A stretch of 14,545 bases of DNA from CAZSPL01 sp964608735 (GCA_964608735.1 CAZSPL010000082.1:1-14545); one strand, 5' to 3'. Shown: positions 1-7,154, counted from the first letter of the stretch. Notes: generated by a model from the sequence alone, not told the origin. Numbers and translations: made by a program.

Positions 1-459
1 CAGAATAAAATCGTGGCATATGGTAAGTTCCGAATCACCGACATCGAGGGCGCTTATCGTAACGCGCGTCTTATGCTTGCCGCCGTTCTTATCAATAAGC
101 TCCGTCTCCCCCGAATACAGGTCCACTATCTCCAGGTCCCTCGAACGCAGCAACACGATGTAATCGAAAAATGTGCCGAGCGTATCATCGCGCTTGCTCG
201 CCACGATCATGAAACCCGCGCCGCCGTCCTCCGGGACGACCTCTATCGGCGCGGCGCATACCTGGTCGTCATACTTCCGAAGGCTGTCCGCGACCTCGCC
301 GCGAGCTTCCGACGCAGCCCAGTCATCCGGAATCCTCACGCTCAGAAGCTCGTTGCCGAATGTCTTCACCATCTCGGAACCCGTACCGGCCAATGCAAAT
401 GCCGGGATCGCGAGCAGCAACCCGATGGCGGTGATGCGGAAAATATTTCGAATACCCAT
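1..459 (-). CDS. Secreted hypothetical protein, N-terminal part (3' end off the left edge)
   Basis: Reading leftward from the ATG at 459, the frame stays open for 153 codons to the window edge, so the C-terminus is missing. It begins with a classic signal peptide (MGIRNIF, then a hydrophobic core ITAIGLLLAIPAFALA) with a likely signal peptidase site after ALA. The mature part starts GTGSEMVKTFGNELLSVRIP and continues as a mixed alpha/beta region (GGAGFMIVASKRDD, FFDYIVLLRSR) ending in DSELTICHDFIL. An SD-like GAAGGTGAG lies just upstream of the ATG. The phrase LLSVRIPDDW followed by a strand-rich segment resembles small secreted proteins whose fold describes the passage of a short amphipathic peptide segment, but I do not recognise a family. 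Plus-strand ORFs over this stretch lack a signal peptide and a good start and are taken as shadows. Confidence 0.75.
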   Translation of the reverse strand, partial: MGIRNIFRITAIGLLLAIPAFALAGTGSEMVKTFGNELLSVRIPDDWAASEARGEVADSLRKYDDQVCAAPIEVVPEDGGAGFMIVASKRDDTLGTFFDYIVLLRSRDLEIVDLYSGETELIDKNGGKHKTRVTISALDVGDSELTICHDFIL

Positions 460-515
460 GCTCTCACCTTCAAAGGCTTAATATAACTTAATATCTCTAC
501 GATTCGGATTGAATG

Positions 516-725
516 TCACCGGAGGAAATAAAGGAAGAACAATCCCAGGCCGACGACGATTATATACCCCGCGGTGAACGTAATGATCGCATCTATAACC
601 AGCTCATGGAGATACTTGTCGCTGTAGCCGGTTCGATAATAATTCACTACCTGCCGGAATGTATCTATCAGAAGGCCAACGCCTATGACGAATATTATTC
701 CCGCGAGTTTGCACATATCACGCAT
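516..725 (-). CDS. Small two-helix membrane protein, 69 aa, unknown function
   Basis: This 69-aa ORF starts at the ATG at 725 (MRDMCKLAGI) and ends in TGA. It has two hydrophobic segments, about residues 7-20 (LAGIIFVIGVGLLI) and 44-67 (IDAIITFTAGYIIVVGLGLF), joined by a polar, tyrosine-rich loop (RQVVNYYRTGYSDKYLHE). It should sit in the inner membrane with both ends on the same side. The same frame is open much further upstream, but that part is low-complexity Arg/Ser-rich sequence antisense to the secF 3' end and includes the secF terminator, so I reject the longer form. The SD is weak. It lies 56 bp upstream of the secreted-protein gene and may be cotranscribed with it. I do not recognise the family. 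Confidence 0.6.
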   Translation of the reverse strand: MRDMCKLAGIIFVIGVGLLIDTFRQVVNYYRTGYSDKYLHELVIDAIITFTAGYIIVVGLGLFFLYFLR

Positions 726-760
726 TATATCCCAAATCCCCGGCTCCCGCCCATTACAGG

Positions 761-853
761 GCTTGTTGAATAAGTGGCAATTTCTTCTTGCAGGGCATAA
801 AAGTAAATTATCTGGTAGCCCCGGGATACCAGGAATAGTATTTTTCAACAGGC
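761..853. repeat. 93-bp inverted-repeat element with an internal palindrome
   Basis: The outer arms are GCTTGTTGAATAA (761-773) and, inverted, GCCTGTTGAAAAA (841-853), matching at 11 of 13 positions. Inside lies a near-perfect palindrome at 812-832, with arms CTGGTA/TACCAG around CCCCGGG. The 15-mer TCTGGTAGCCCCGGG (811-825) recurs exactly at 10618-10632, and TTTTTCAACAGGC (841-853) recurs with one change at 10572-10584. This suggests a dispersed, non-coding repeat family. It may be a small MITE-like element; no transposase is in the window. Confidence 0.55.
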
Positions 854-881
854 ACATTACATATCGCCACAAGCCGTTAAC

Positions 882-909
882 AAAAAGCCCGGCATTCGCT
901 CGCCGGGCT
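882..909 (-). terminator. Intrinsic terminator of the secDF operon
   Basis: Read on the minus strand, an 8-bp GC-rich stem (AGCCCGGC/GCCGGGCT, positions 886-893 and 902-909) with an 8-nt loop is followed by a run of five T residues. It lies 21 bp past the secF stop codon, which is the expected position for the end of the secD-secF transcript. Confidence 0.85.
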
Positions 910-930
910 GAAACATCCATATCACAATTT

Positions 931-2091
931 CTATCGCTTCCTCTTCTTTTTCTTTTTGTCTGAACCCTTCCCCGGACCGTACGGCCCCCGCGGGCCTTCC
1001 TCGATTGTCGGCTCCGCGGATTCGAGCGCCTCGAGGCTCTCATTAACCGTCTCATCCGGAACTCGCGACGCCTTCGCCCTGAACGGTTCATGCGCCGGCT
1101 TCACGCCGTACGCCGTCTCCTTCGCCGCAAGCGACTTGCGTCTCCTCGCGGCGCGCCACGCCACGAGTATCGGGCTGGCGTTGAATATTGATGAATATGT
1201 TCCCGAGAATATACCCACGAGCAGCGCCAGGCTGAAATTCTTTATCGTCGGGCCGCCGAAGAACAACAGGCAGAACAGCGGGAGCATGGTCGTTCCCGAT
1301 GTGTTTATCGAACGCGCCATCGTCTGCAGAAGGGAAAGGTTGACCATCTTGTCGTATGGCATCCCCTTCTTAAGGCCGGTGTTCTCACGTATCCTGTCGA
1401 AGATGACGATCGTGTCGTTGATGGAATACCCGATAACCGTAAGGATCGCCGCCACGAATGTCGAGTCGATCTCTATGCGCAGGACCGCGAAGACACCGCA
1501 CAGCACGAGTACGTCGTGCACTAAGGCGGCGATGGCGCACACCGCGAAATCGAAACTCATCCTGAGGCTGATGTAAACAAGTATCAGGAGGCTGCCTATC
1601 ACAAGGCCGAGAATGCCGCGATATGCCAGCTCCTGCCCGATTACCGGGCCCACATACTCGCGCGATTCCGTGATCAACTTGGCGTCAGCCTTGACCTTGC
1701 GGACGGCTTCGAGTACCGCCGTTTTTAATTCAACCTCTTTCTCTTTCGCCGTCTCATCGGAGCGAACCTGTATCACCAGGTCGCCGTTCATATCCTTGCC
1801 AGCCTGCACCAGCGGGACAGTCCTGGTCATGCTGTCAACGCGCTGATGTATATCCGCCACGAGAGAGACCGTATCGGTCACGTCGGTTCCCACCCTGACA
1901 TCGTAGACCAACTGGAAAACATTCCCGCCGGTGAAATCGATGCCGAGTTTCAACGGGTAATGATGCCCGTAATTAAGCTGTGGTGAGAAGGTGTTGATGA
2001 TCATGAAAAGAAGGCCTATCCCGATTACGATCCCGGAGAGCGTGAACCACAGCTTCGTTCTGCCGATGATATCGAACTTGCTCTCAGCCAT
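931..2091 (-). CDS. secF: Protein translocase subunit SecF
   Basis: SecF, 386 aa, pairs with SecD in the inner membrane and uses the proton motive force to help pull preproteins out of the SecYEG channel. Visible family marks are TM1 at about 13-33, the periplasmic P1 signature LGIDFTGGN (49-57), ESREYVGPVIGQEL at 132-145, five more C-terminal membrane segments, and the GYSINDTIVIFDRIREN motif (221-237), which includes the conserved Asp of the proton pathway region. The ATG lies one base after the secD stop, with a GGGGGGTG stretch as ribosome site inside the secD end, so translational coupling is likely. After the last helix there is a long hydrophilic tail (about 315-386) ending in a run of Lys/Arg (DKKKKKRKR), longer than in many SecF proteins; this is likely cytoplasmic. 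Confidence 0.97.
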   Translation of the reverse strand: MAESKFDIIGRTKLWFTLSGIVIGIGLLFMIINTFSPQLNYGHHYPLKLGIDFTGGNVFQLVYDVRVGTDVTDTVSLVADIHQRVDSMTRTVPLVQAGKDMNGDLVIQVRSDETAKEKEVELKTAVLEAVRKVKADAKLITESREYVGPVIGQELAYRGILGLVIGSLLILVYISLRMSFDFAVCAIAALVHDVLVLCGVFAVLRIEIDSTFVAAILTVIGYSINDTIVIFDRIRENTGLKKGMPYDKMVNLSLLQTMARSINTSGTTMLPLFCLLFFGGPTIKNFSLALLVGIFSGTYSSIFNASPILVAWRAARRRKSLAAKETAYGVKPAHEPFRAKASRVPDETVNESLEALESAEPTIEEGPRGPYGPGKGSDKKKKKRKR

Positions 2092-2092
2092 C

Positions 2093-3670
2093 CTATTTCA
2101 CCCCCCTTCCACCGAGTAACCATCGTTTTTGAAGGCCCGGCGCGCTCACTATTGCCTCAAGTATGTTGCGCGTTACATACATCGCCGTGAACATCGAAAG
2201 CAGGATCCCGAGGCAGAGTACCACCGCGAATCCCTTTATCGGACCGGAACCCACCGACCACAGGATGAATCCCGTGATAAGCGTCGTGACATTCGAGTCG
2301 AGGATCGCGCTCCACGCACGTTTGAACGAATCCTTGACCGCGGTCGCCACGGTTTTCCCCGTCCCGAGTTCCTCCTTCAAGCGTTCGAATATAATTACGT
2401 TCGCGTCGACAGCCATGCCGAGCGAAAGGATTATCCCCGCGATCCCGGGCAATGTCAGCGTCGCGTTCAACATCGACATCGCGCCGAGGAAGAATATAGA
2501 GTACAGGACAAGTGCCAGGTCGGCTATCAAACCGGGAAGCCGGTAATATCCCACCATGAAGATGAGGATCAGTATAAGCCCGGCGATGCCTGCGCGAAGT
2601 GAAAGCTTGATCGATTCCTCGCCGAGGGTCGGGCTTACCGTGCGCTCCTGGATTACCGTGAGCGGCACCGGGATTCGCCCGGCGTTCAGAAGCAGTTCGA
2701 GTTCCTTTGCCTGGTCTACCGTGAACCCTTCTATCTGGCCGTTACGGCCGATCCTCGAACGTATCACCGGGCAGGAAATGACCTCGTCGTTCAGGACGAT
2801 CGCCATGAACTGCCCCACGTGGCTCCCGGTGTGCTTCGCGAACTTGCCCGCCGCGTCGCGCCCGATCTTGAAACTTATCATCGGTGTATTTGAATAAAAC
2901 GTCGTCTGGACCCAGTCGAGGTCCTCGCCCGTTATCACAATCTGGTCACCGTCTGAATTCGGGTCGGCGTTGATGAGCACCGGCTTCCCCGCCGCTTCAT
3001 CCCCTTCAACCGGGGCTTCGCCCTCGACGGGCGCTTCCGGCTCCGGTTGCACACCCGGCTCCTCGGACGGCACCGCCTGGACTGTACCGCCGCCGGTTAT
3101 ATCCACGGGCTCGAATCCTTCGGCCTGGCCCGTCGTTAACTCGCCTTCTACAGGCTCGGCACCCGCCTCCGGGGCTTCGGTTACGCCTGTCTCCGGCGCA
3201 CCGGTTTCCCCTTCCGCACCCTCGAGCTCGCTTGCATCGTAGACGAACTTAACGAGCGTACCCTTCTCAAGAGGCTCCGAACCGACATCTATCCACTTAA
3301 GGGCGTCTGGACGCCCGATCGTCTTCTTCACCGCTTCCGGGTCTTCCTCGCCCGGCACCTGCACCGCGATGCGCTCGTCGCCCACCTGCTGGACGATGAT
3401 CTCCTTGACGCCGCGCGGGTCGATCTTGCGCCGCATCACCTCGATCGCGCCCTCTATCTGCTCCTTCTTGACCTCTCCCTGGTACTGGCTTCGGTCCACG
3501 GCGAGAACGAGATCCACGCCCCCTTTCAGGTCGAGGCCGTAGTTGATGAACGACCGCTTCGCCGGATCCTCGCTGCTGCCCTGGTACCGCAGGAACGGCA
3601 CTATGATGCAAAACAACGCCAGGCAAACGATCCACAGGATGCTGTACATCCGTTTTGTACTCGTCGACAC
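2093..3670 (-). CDS. secD: Protein translocase subunit SecD, with a Pro/Glu-rich insert
   Basis: SecD, 525 aa, is the partner of SecF in the Sec export machinery. An N-terminal helix (about 9-27) is followed by the YGLDLKGGVDLVL signature (44-56), a P1 periplasmic domain, and a C-terminal six-helix membrane domain with GMAVDANVIIFERLKEE (418-434). The start is GTG at 3670, placed by a perfect AGGAGG eight bases upstream; the next ATG (residue 8) is too far from it. Residues about 148-230 are an unusual low-complexity insert rich in Glu, Pro, Gly, Ala and Val with repeated EAPVEGEAPVEGDE-like units, splitting the P1 region. A strong promoter lies upstream. yajC and tgt, often next to secD, are not in the window. 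Confidence 0.97.
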   Translation of the reverse strand: MSTSTKRMYSILWIVCLALFCIIVPFLRYQGSSEDPAKRSFINYGLDLKGGVDLVLAVDRSQYQGEVKKEQIEGAIEVMRRKIDPRGVKEIIVQQVGDERIAVQVPGEEDPEAVKKTIGRPDALKWIDVGSEPLEKGTLVKFVYDASELEGAEGETGAPETGVTEAPEAGAEPVEGELTTGQAEGFEPVDITGGGTVQAVPSEEPGVQPEPEAPVEGEAPVEGDEAAGKPVLINADPNSDGDQIVITGEDLDWVQTTFYSNTPMISFKIGRDAAGKFAKHTGSHVGQFMAIVLNDEVISCPVIRSRIGRNGQIEGFTVDQAKELELLLNAGRIPVPLTVIQERTVSPTLGEESIKLSLRAGIAGLILILIFMVGYYRLPGLIADLALVLYSIFFLGAMSMLNATLTLPGIAGIILSLGMAVDANVIIFERLKEELGTGKTVATAVKDSFKRAWSAILDSNVTTLITGFILWSVGSGPIKGFAVVLCLGILLSMFTAMYVTRNILEAIVSAPGLQKRWLLGGRGVK

Positions 3671-3678
3671 TTACCGTG

Positions 3679-3684
3679 CCTCCT
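3679..3684 (-). promoter_or_regulatory. Shine-Dalgarno AGGAGG fixing the secD GTG start
   Basis: A perfect AGGAGG on the minus strand ends eight bases before the GTG at 3670. No ATG lies at a usable distance, so this site decides the non-ATG start. Confidence 0.85.
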
Positions 3685-3731
3685 TGTAAGCTGAAGGCAA
3701 AATAATCCCTGCCCCCTCAACAAAACCCGCA

Positions 3732-3761
3732 ATTATACGGGATATCCCATGTCCAAGTCAA
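3732..3761 (-). promoter_or_regulatory. Sigma-70-type promoter of secDF
   Basis: On the minus strand, TTGACT (3756-3761) and TATAAT (3732-3737) are 18 bp apart: a 5/6 match to the -35 box and a perfect -10 box. The predicted transcript starts near 3725, giving a leader of about 55 nt that holds the secD SD site. Confidence 0.75.
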
Positions 3762-3775
3762 TCAAAGGGGAAAGT

Positions 3776-3844
3776 ATGAAAATAAAACCGGGTAGTGATG
3801 CCACGGACAAGCTTAACATCCTCTACCACCTGAAACTCAAGTAA
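3776..3844 (+). CDS. Possible 22-aa micro-ORF overlapping a repeat
   Basis: An ATG at 3776 with AGGGG five bases upstream opens a 22-codon frame (MKIKPGSDATDK, then LNILYHLKLK) ending in TAA at 3842-3844. From codon 8 on it is made of repeat copy R1. In copy R3 (from 3943) the same frame reads GTDKLNMLYHLQLN, with several differences at synonymous or conservative positions. It could be a tiny peptide, a remnant of an old coding sequence, or a chance reading of a repeat. I favour the repeat, since other copies (R2, R4, R5) do not keep the frame. Confidence 0.2.
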   Translation: MKIKPGSDATDKLNILYHLKLK

Positions 3845-4210
3845 GTGTGGCACGGACAAGCGTACCTCCCCCCTCGTCGCCAAATGCCATGAGAGGGCAA
3901 TTCAATCTCTCAGTTCTTCATAAGAAGTAAATAGATACGGGTGGCACGGACAAGCTGAACATGCTCTACCATCTCCAACTCAACCCCGTAAGCTTGCCCG
4001 TGTCTTAATCCCTCCTGTCCCAGTACTTAATAAAGAATAACGGGTGCCACGGACAAGCGTCGACCAGTCCTCATCACAATACCCCCTCCCCCTGAGCTTG
4101 TCCGTGTCTTCCTTCGAGTTCCGTTCGGTGTCCCCTCCCTAACGGTCGGGGCTCGGGCACACCCTCATTTGGTGCCACGGGTACGCGAGTCTTCGAGCTT
4201 ACCCGTGTCT
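3799..4210. repeat. Cluster of five CACGGACAAGC palindromic repeats (secD-htpX gap)
   Basis: This fills most of the 560-bp gene-free gap 3671-4230. Head motif CACGGACAAGC occurs at 3802-3812 (R1), 3851-3861 (R2), 3945-3955 (R3) and 4048-4058 (R4), with variant CACGGGTACGC at 4176-4186 (R5). R3, R4 and R5 are each followed by an inverted arm: GCTTGCCCGTG (3992-4002), GCTTGTCCGTG (4096-4106) and GCTTACCCGTG (4197-4207), able to close a stem of about 10-11 bp. R1 and R3 also share about 30 bases beyond the head. Most copies begin TGCCACGG or TGGCACGG, and the closed ones end CCCGTGTCT or TCCGTGTCT. R5 has GGGTA paired with TACCC where R4 has GGACA paired with TGTCC, so both arms changed together. 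No T-run follows, so these are not ordinary terminators. No gene is visible apart from the doubtful micro-ORF. Confidence 0.8.
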
Positions 4211-4230
4211 GCCCTCAACTCCCGTTTCCC

Positions 4231-5073
4231 CTACTCCGCCATCGCCTGCTTACGCAACCTCTCTATCCTCTTCGCAATCGGCGGATGCGTCGAAAACATC
4301 CCCATAAATGCTTCCTTGGCGTTCAACGGGCTGTAGATATACATATGCGCCGTCCCCTGGCTCGCGTATGTCCTCGGGTTCGCCTTATGAATACCTTCCA
4401 GCTTCGCCAGCGCTTTCGCAAGCCCCATCGGGTTGCCGCTCATATCCCCGCCGGATTTATCCGCCTCGTACTCGCGGCTGCGACTTATCGCCATCTGGAT
4501 AAGTATCGCCGCTATCGGCCCGAGGATAACGACAAGCAGAAGCCCGATAATTCCAAGCGGATTATCCCGCCGGCTGCCACCGCCGAACCACAACGCGAAA
4601 CGCGAGATTATCATTATCGCGCCGGCTATCGCGGCGGCTATCGTGCTGATGAGGATATCCCGGTTCTTTACGTGCGAAAGCTCGTGCGCGAGTACGCCTT
4701 CGAGTTCCTCGTCGCTCATCATCTGGAGCAGCCCCTCGGTGCATGCCACCGCCGCGTGATTCGGGTCGCGTCCCGTGGCGAATGCATTGGGCATCGGCTG
4801 ATGGATGATGTAGAGCTTGGGATGCGGCAGATTCGCGGCGTCGCATAATTTATAAACGATACGGGCCATCCTCGGCGCGGCGTTGGCATCGACCTGGCGC
4901 GCGCCGCTGGTCGCCAAAACTATCTTGTCGCTGTACCAGTACATGATGAAATTGATGCCGACCGCGATGGCGATGAAGATTATCATCGTCTGCATACCGC
5001 CGATGAGTTCCCCGATAAGCGCGAATAGTCCTAAGAGAAACAGCATCAGAAGGAATGTCTTGAAATTATTCAT
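4231..5073 (-). CDS. htpX: HtpX-type membrane zinc metalloprotease (M48 family)
   Basis: This is a 280-aa inner-membrane protease that degrades misfolded membrane proteins. The zinc site is visible: HELSH at 130-134 and the third ligand E201 in SREYEADKSG. Membrane segments lie at about 6-24 and 28-46 (before the catalytic domain) and about 142-160 and 171-195. The length matches bacterial HtpX (about 280-300 aa). I chose the ATG at 5073 (MNNFKTFLLM), the usual HtpX N-terminus, with AAGG and a GGAGGAGAG stretch upstream, instead of the in-frame ATG 36 bases earlier, which would add the polar MQRGTPEERKVK. It lies downstream of the ktrB/trkH-like gene on the same strand, with about 150 bp between. 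Confidence 0.95.
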   Translation of the reverse strand: MNNFKTFLLMLFLLGLFALIGELIGGMQTMIIFIAIAVGINFIMYWYSDKIVLATSGARQVDANAAPRMARIVYKLCDAANLPHPKLYIIHQPMPNAFATGRDPNHAAVACTEGLLQMMSDEELEGVLAHELSHVKNRDILISTIAAAIAGAIMIISRFALWFGGGSRRDNPLGIIGLLLVVILGPIAAILIQMAISRSREYEADKSGGDMSGNPMGLAKALAKLEGIHKANPRTYASQGTAHMYIYSPLNAKEAFMGMFSTHPPIAKRIERLRKQAMAE

Positions 5074-5093
5074 CTTAACCTTTCTCTCCTCCG

Positions 5094-5139
5094 GCGTCCC
5101 CCTCTGCAATCTACCATGCTCGCGCGTCCCCCTGCAATC
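5094..5139. repeat. Short direct repeat in the htpX leader
   Basis: GCGTCCCCCTCTGCAATC (5094-5111) is repeated as GCGTCCCCCTGCAATC (5124-5139), identical except for a CT deletion. It lies between the putative htpX promoter and its start. It may reflect a local duplication; no function is evident. Confidence 0.5.
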
Positions 5140-5155
5140 CCTTCCCTATCACATT

Positions 5156-5183
5156 ATTGTAAATAAAACGAGGGGACTGGCAC
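5156..5183 (-). promoter_or_regulatory. Possible htpX promoter
   Basis: On the minus strand, GTGCCA (5178-5183, 4/6 to -35) and TACAAT (5156-5161, 5/6 to -10) are separated by 16 bp. The -35 box lies in the inverted head of the 12-bp repeat block next to it. Readthrough from the upstream transporter gene is an alternative. Confidence 0.35.
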
Positions 5184-5220
5184 CGTGCCTGTCCCCGTGC
5201 CTGTCCCCGTGCCTGTCCCT
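5172..5220. repeat. Triplicated 12-bp repeat GTGCCTGTCCCC with inverted head
   Basis: Three head-to-tail copies of GTGCCTGTCCCC occupy 5185-5196, 5197-5208 and 5209-5220 (last base T). They are preceded by GGGGACTGGCAC (5172-5183), the inverted complement of the unit with one mismatch, so each unit can pair with the head as a hairpin. The block ends two bases before the stop codon of the ktrB/trkH-like gene. Confidence 0.85.
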
Positions 5221-5222
5221 AA

Positions 5223-6563
5223 TTATCCTGTAAGCACATCTATCTCGGGACGATGCGCCAACTCCCCCTTCTCGCGGAAGCCGAGGCTCAGCGCGAGGGA
5301 TACCGGCCCCACCCTTCCCACGAACATCAGGACGATAATCACGACCTTCTGCAGCGAATTCAATCCCGATGTTACCCCCGTACTCAGCCCCACCGTACCG
5401 AACGCGCTCGCCGCCTCAAATGCCGCATTCAGCAGCGACATCCCCGACAGCGCCGTTAGAAGCATCATCGCGACCACCAGCACCATCACCGCGAAAAATG
5501 CCAGCCCCTGCGCCCGGAACTGGCTCGCCTGCGACACCCGCCGCCCCCCTATGTTCACCTCCCGCTTACCGGTAAGAAACACAAATCCGCTCTTGGCCGC
5601 CACGGCGAATGTCGTCGTCTTGATGCCCCCCGCGGTACCGCCCGGCGAGCCGCCGATGAACATCAGGCAGATTAACACTATAAGCGCCGGTGTACCCATC
5701 AACCCGATATCGAGCGTGTTGAATCCAGCGGTACGCGCCGTGATCGACTGGAACAGCGCGCTCATAAGACGCTCCGGCGCGCTCATCCGCCAGAAATAGG
5801 GATTCGTGTGCCCCTCGAAAAGATAGATCAGGCCCCACCCGATTACTATGAGCCACAGCGTGATGCGGATAACCAGCTTCGAATGCGCGCTGAGCTTCGT
5901 ATATCTCCGGCTGTTCCAGACGTCCGCTATCACCGGGAAACCGATACCCCCGATGATTATCAGCGAGCATATGACAAAATTGAGAAGGTAATTCCCCTTG
6001 AACGATATGAAGCTGTCCGAGAACAGCGAAAATCCCGCGTTGCAGAATGCCGAGACCGAATGAAATACCGCGAGGTATATCATCCTCAGTCCCGATGCAT
6101 CCTTCGCGAACACCGGTATCAGAAGCAGCGCACCCACTATTTCTATCGTGAACGTGAACAGGATTACCAGCTTCAGAAGGTCGAGCACCGAATGCCCCGA
6201 CATCGCCCCGAACGATTCCTTTATCAGGTTGAGATTCTTGTACCGTATCCGCCTGCCCATCAACACACCGAAGAGGCTCGTGTATGTCAGTATCCCGATC
6301 CCCCCCGCCTGGAGAAGGAGAAGAATCACTATCTCGCCGAATGTCGAGAAATACGCCGGTGTATCCCGCACTATCAGCCCCGTTACGCATACCGCCGACG
6401 TCGATGTGAAGATCGAATCGAGAAGCGGGAGCGATTTGCCGTCCGATGACGACCACGGCAGCGCGAGGAGCACCGTCCCGAATGCTATCATCAGCAGGAA
6501 CGAACCCACGAAATTCTGGATCGGATTGAACGGCTTTATCCTGCGCTTTTTCGACTTCGGCAT
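5223..6563 (-). CDS. Potassium uptake channel subunit, KtrB/TrkH family
   Basis: This 446-aa polytopic membrane protein forms the K+-conducting pore of a Ktr/Trk system. The four pore-loop repeats are visible: TSAVCVTGL (about 55-63), HSVSAFCNAGFSLFSD (168-183), SITARTAGFNTLD (283-295) and SAFGTVGLSTGVTS (396-409). The intramembrane loop GGSPGGTAGGIKTTT (314-328) that gates KtrB/TrkH is also present. Its length is closer to KtrB (about 450 aa) than to TrkH (about 480 aa). I use ATG 6563; a TTG directly before it (6566) is better spaced from GAGGA upstream and may be the true start, adding one residue. The regulatory RCK/NAD-binding partner (KtrA/TrkA) is not in the window. Its start lies 8 bp after the PIN gene stop. 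Confidence 0.93.
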   Translation of the reverse strand: MPKSKKRRIKPFNPIQNFVGSFLLMIAFGTVLLALPWSSSDGKSLPLLDSIFTSTSAVCVTGLIVRDTPAYFSTFGEIVILLLLQAGGIGILTYTSLFGVLMGRRIRYKNLNLIKESFGAMSGHSVLDLLKLVILFTFTIEIVGALLLIPVFAKDASGLRMIYLAVFHSVSAFCNAGFSLFSDSFISFKGNYLLNFVICSLIIIGGIGFPVIADVWNSRRYTKLSAHSKLVIRITLWLIVIGWGLIYLFEGHTNPYFWRMSAPERLMSALFQSITARTAGFNTLDIGLMGTPALIVLICLMFIGGSPGGTAGGIKTTTFAVAAKSGFVFLTGKREVNIGGRRVSQASQFRAQGLAFFAVMVLVVAMMLLTALSGMSLLNAAFEAASAFGTVGLSTGVTSGLNSLQKVVIIVLMFVGRVGPVSLALSLGFREKGELAHRPEIDVLTG

Positions 6564-6570
6564 CAATCTA

Positions 6571-7146
6571 CTATTCCTCAGGGAAATTGCTTTTGACAGG
6601 ATCTTCGCATCGGAAGCTTGGATTATATTCCAAACCTTCCCTATCGATGAATGCTTTATGCCTATTCAGTATGGAATTGTGATCATATGTCAGAAACCTG
6701 TAAACATAAGCTTTAAAGCTCGCTATGAGATGACGGGCATCCGCAGCCTCTAATCGAAACCTCGGGTCATGAGGTGCGCTCAAGTAGACAAGCTCGTCCG
6801 CTTCCTCCTCAATCTCGTCAGATTCAGCTATATTGCCTGCTTTTTGCGCTTTTCGCGCCTGTATAAGAACAGCACGCAGCAACTCGCTAAGAGCGGGATC
6901 TCGTTCAATCTTGGATCGGTTTTCAAGATTATAACTTGTGATACCCGCGAATTCGCGGAAAAAATAATCTGACGTTGACCATTTCAGCGCACGCTGTCCG
7001 ATTAGTTGTAGGAGAGATTTAGCCTTGCTTACACGCTCCATGTGCCATTCGTTATCGTCGTGTGTGTTGTCAAAGGCTTCGGTTTCAGCTAAGATTGGAT
7101 AGAAGAGTTTTAACGGAATACAAGTATCAACGTAAACCTTGCGCAA
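6571..7146 (-). CDS. PIN-domain ribonuclease, VapC-like fold
   Basis: This 191-aa protein shows the PIN nuclease acidic set: D7 in KVYVDTCIPL, E65 in YFFREFAG, D136 in EAADARHLIA and D155 in RFLTYDHNSIL. PIN proteins cleave RNA with Mg2+ or Mn2+, many as toxins of toxin-antitoxin pairs. It is longer than typical VapC (about 130 aa), with extra charged helices around 75-120. The start is TTG at 7146, fixed by a perfect AGGAGG eight bases upstream. Base composition is more AT-rich than the flanking ftsK and ktrB/trkH genes, which hints at acquisition. No classic VapB-type antitoxin adjoins it; the nearest small genes are the divergent 112-aa ORF and the DUF3467-like gene. Confidence 0.8.
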   Translation of the reverse strand: MRKVYVDTCIPLKLFYPILAETEAFDNTHDDNEWHMERVSKAKSLLQLIGQRALKWSTSDYFFREFAGITSYNLENRSKIERDPALSELLRAVLIQARKAQKAGNIAESDEIEEEADELVYLSAPHDPRFRLEAADARHLIASFKAYVYRFLTYDHNSILNRHKAFIDREGLEYNPSFRCEDPVKSNFPEE

Positions 7147-7154
7147 AGAGAAGA

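Noticed and set aside
13..486. 157-aa plus-strand ORF at the left edge
   Set aside because: The minus strand here encodes a signal peptide after an SD, which is much stronger evidence.
726..1091. N-terminal extension of the small membrane protein back to 1091
   Set aside because: The extension is antisense-like Arg-rich sequence within secF, and crosses the terminator at 882-909; the membrane part alone is plausible.
3799..4210. CRISPR array
   Set aside because: The repeats are palindromic, unevenly spaced, only five, and of unequal length; there are no uniform spacers or cas genes.
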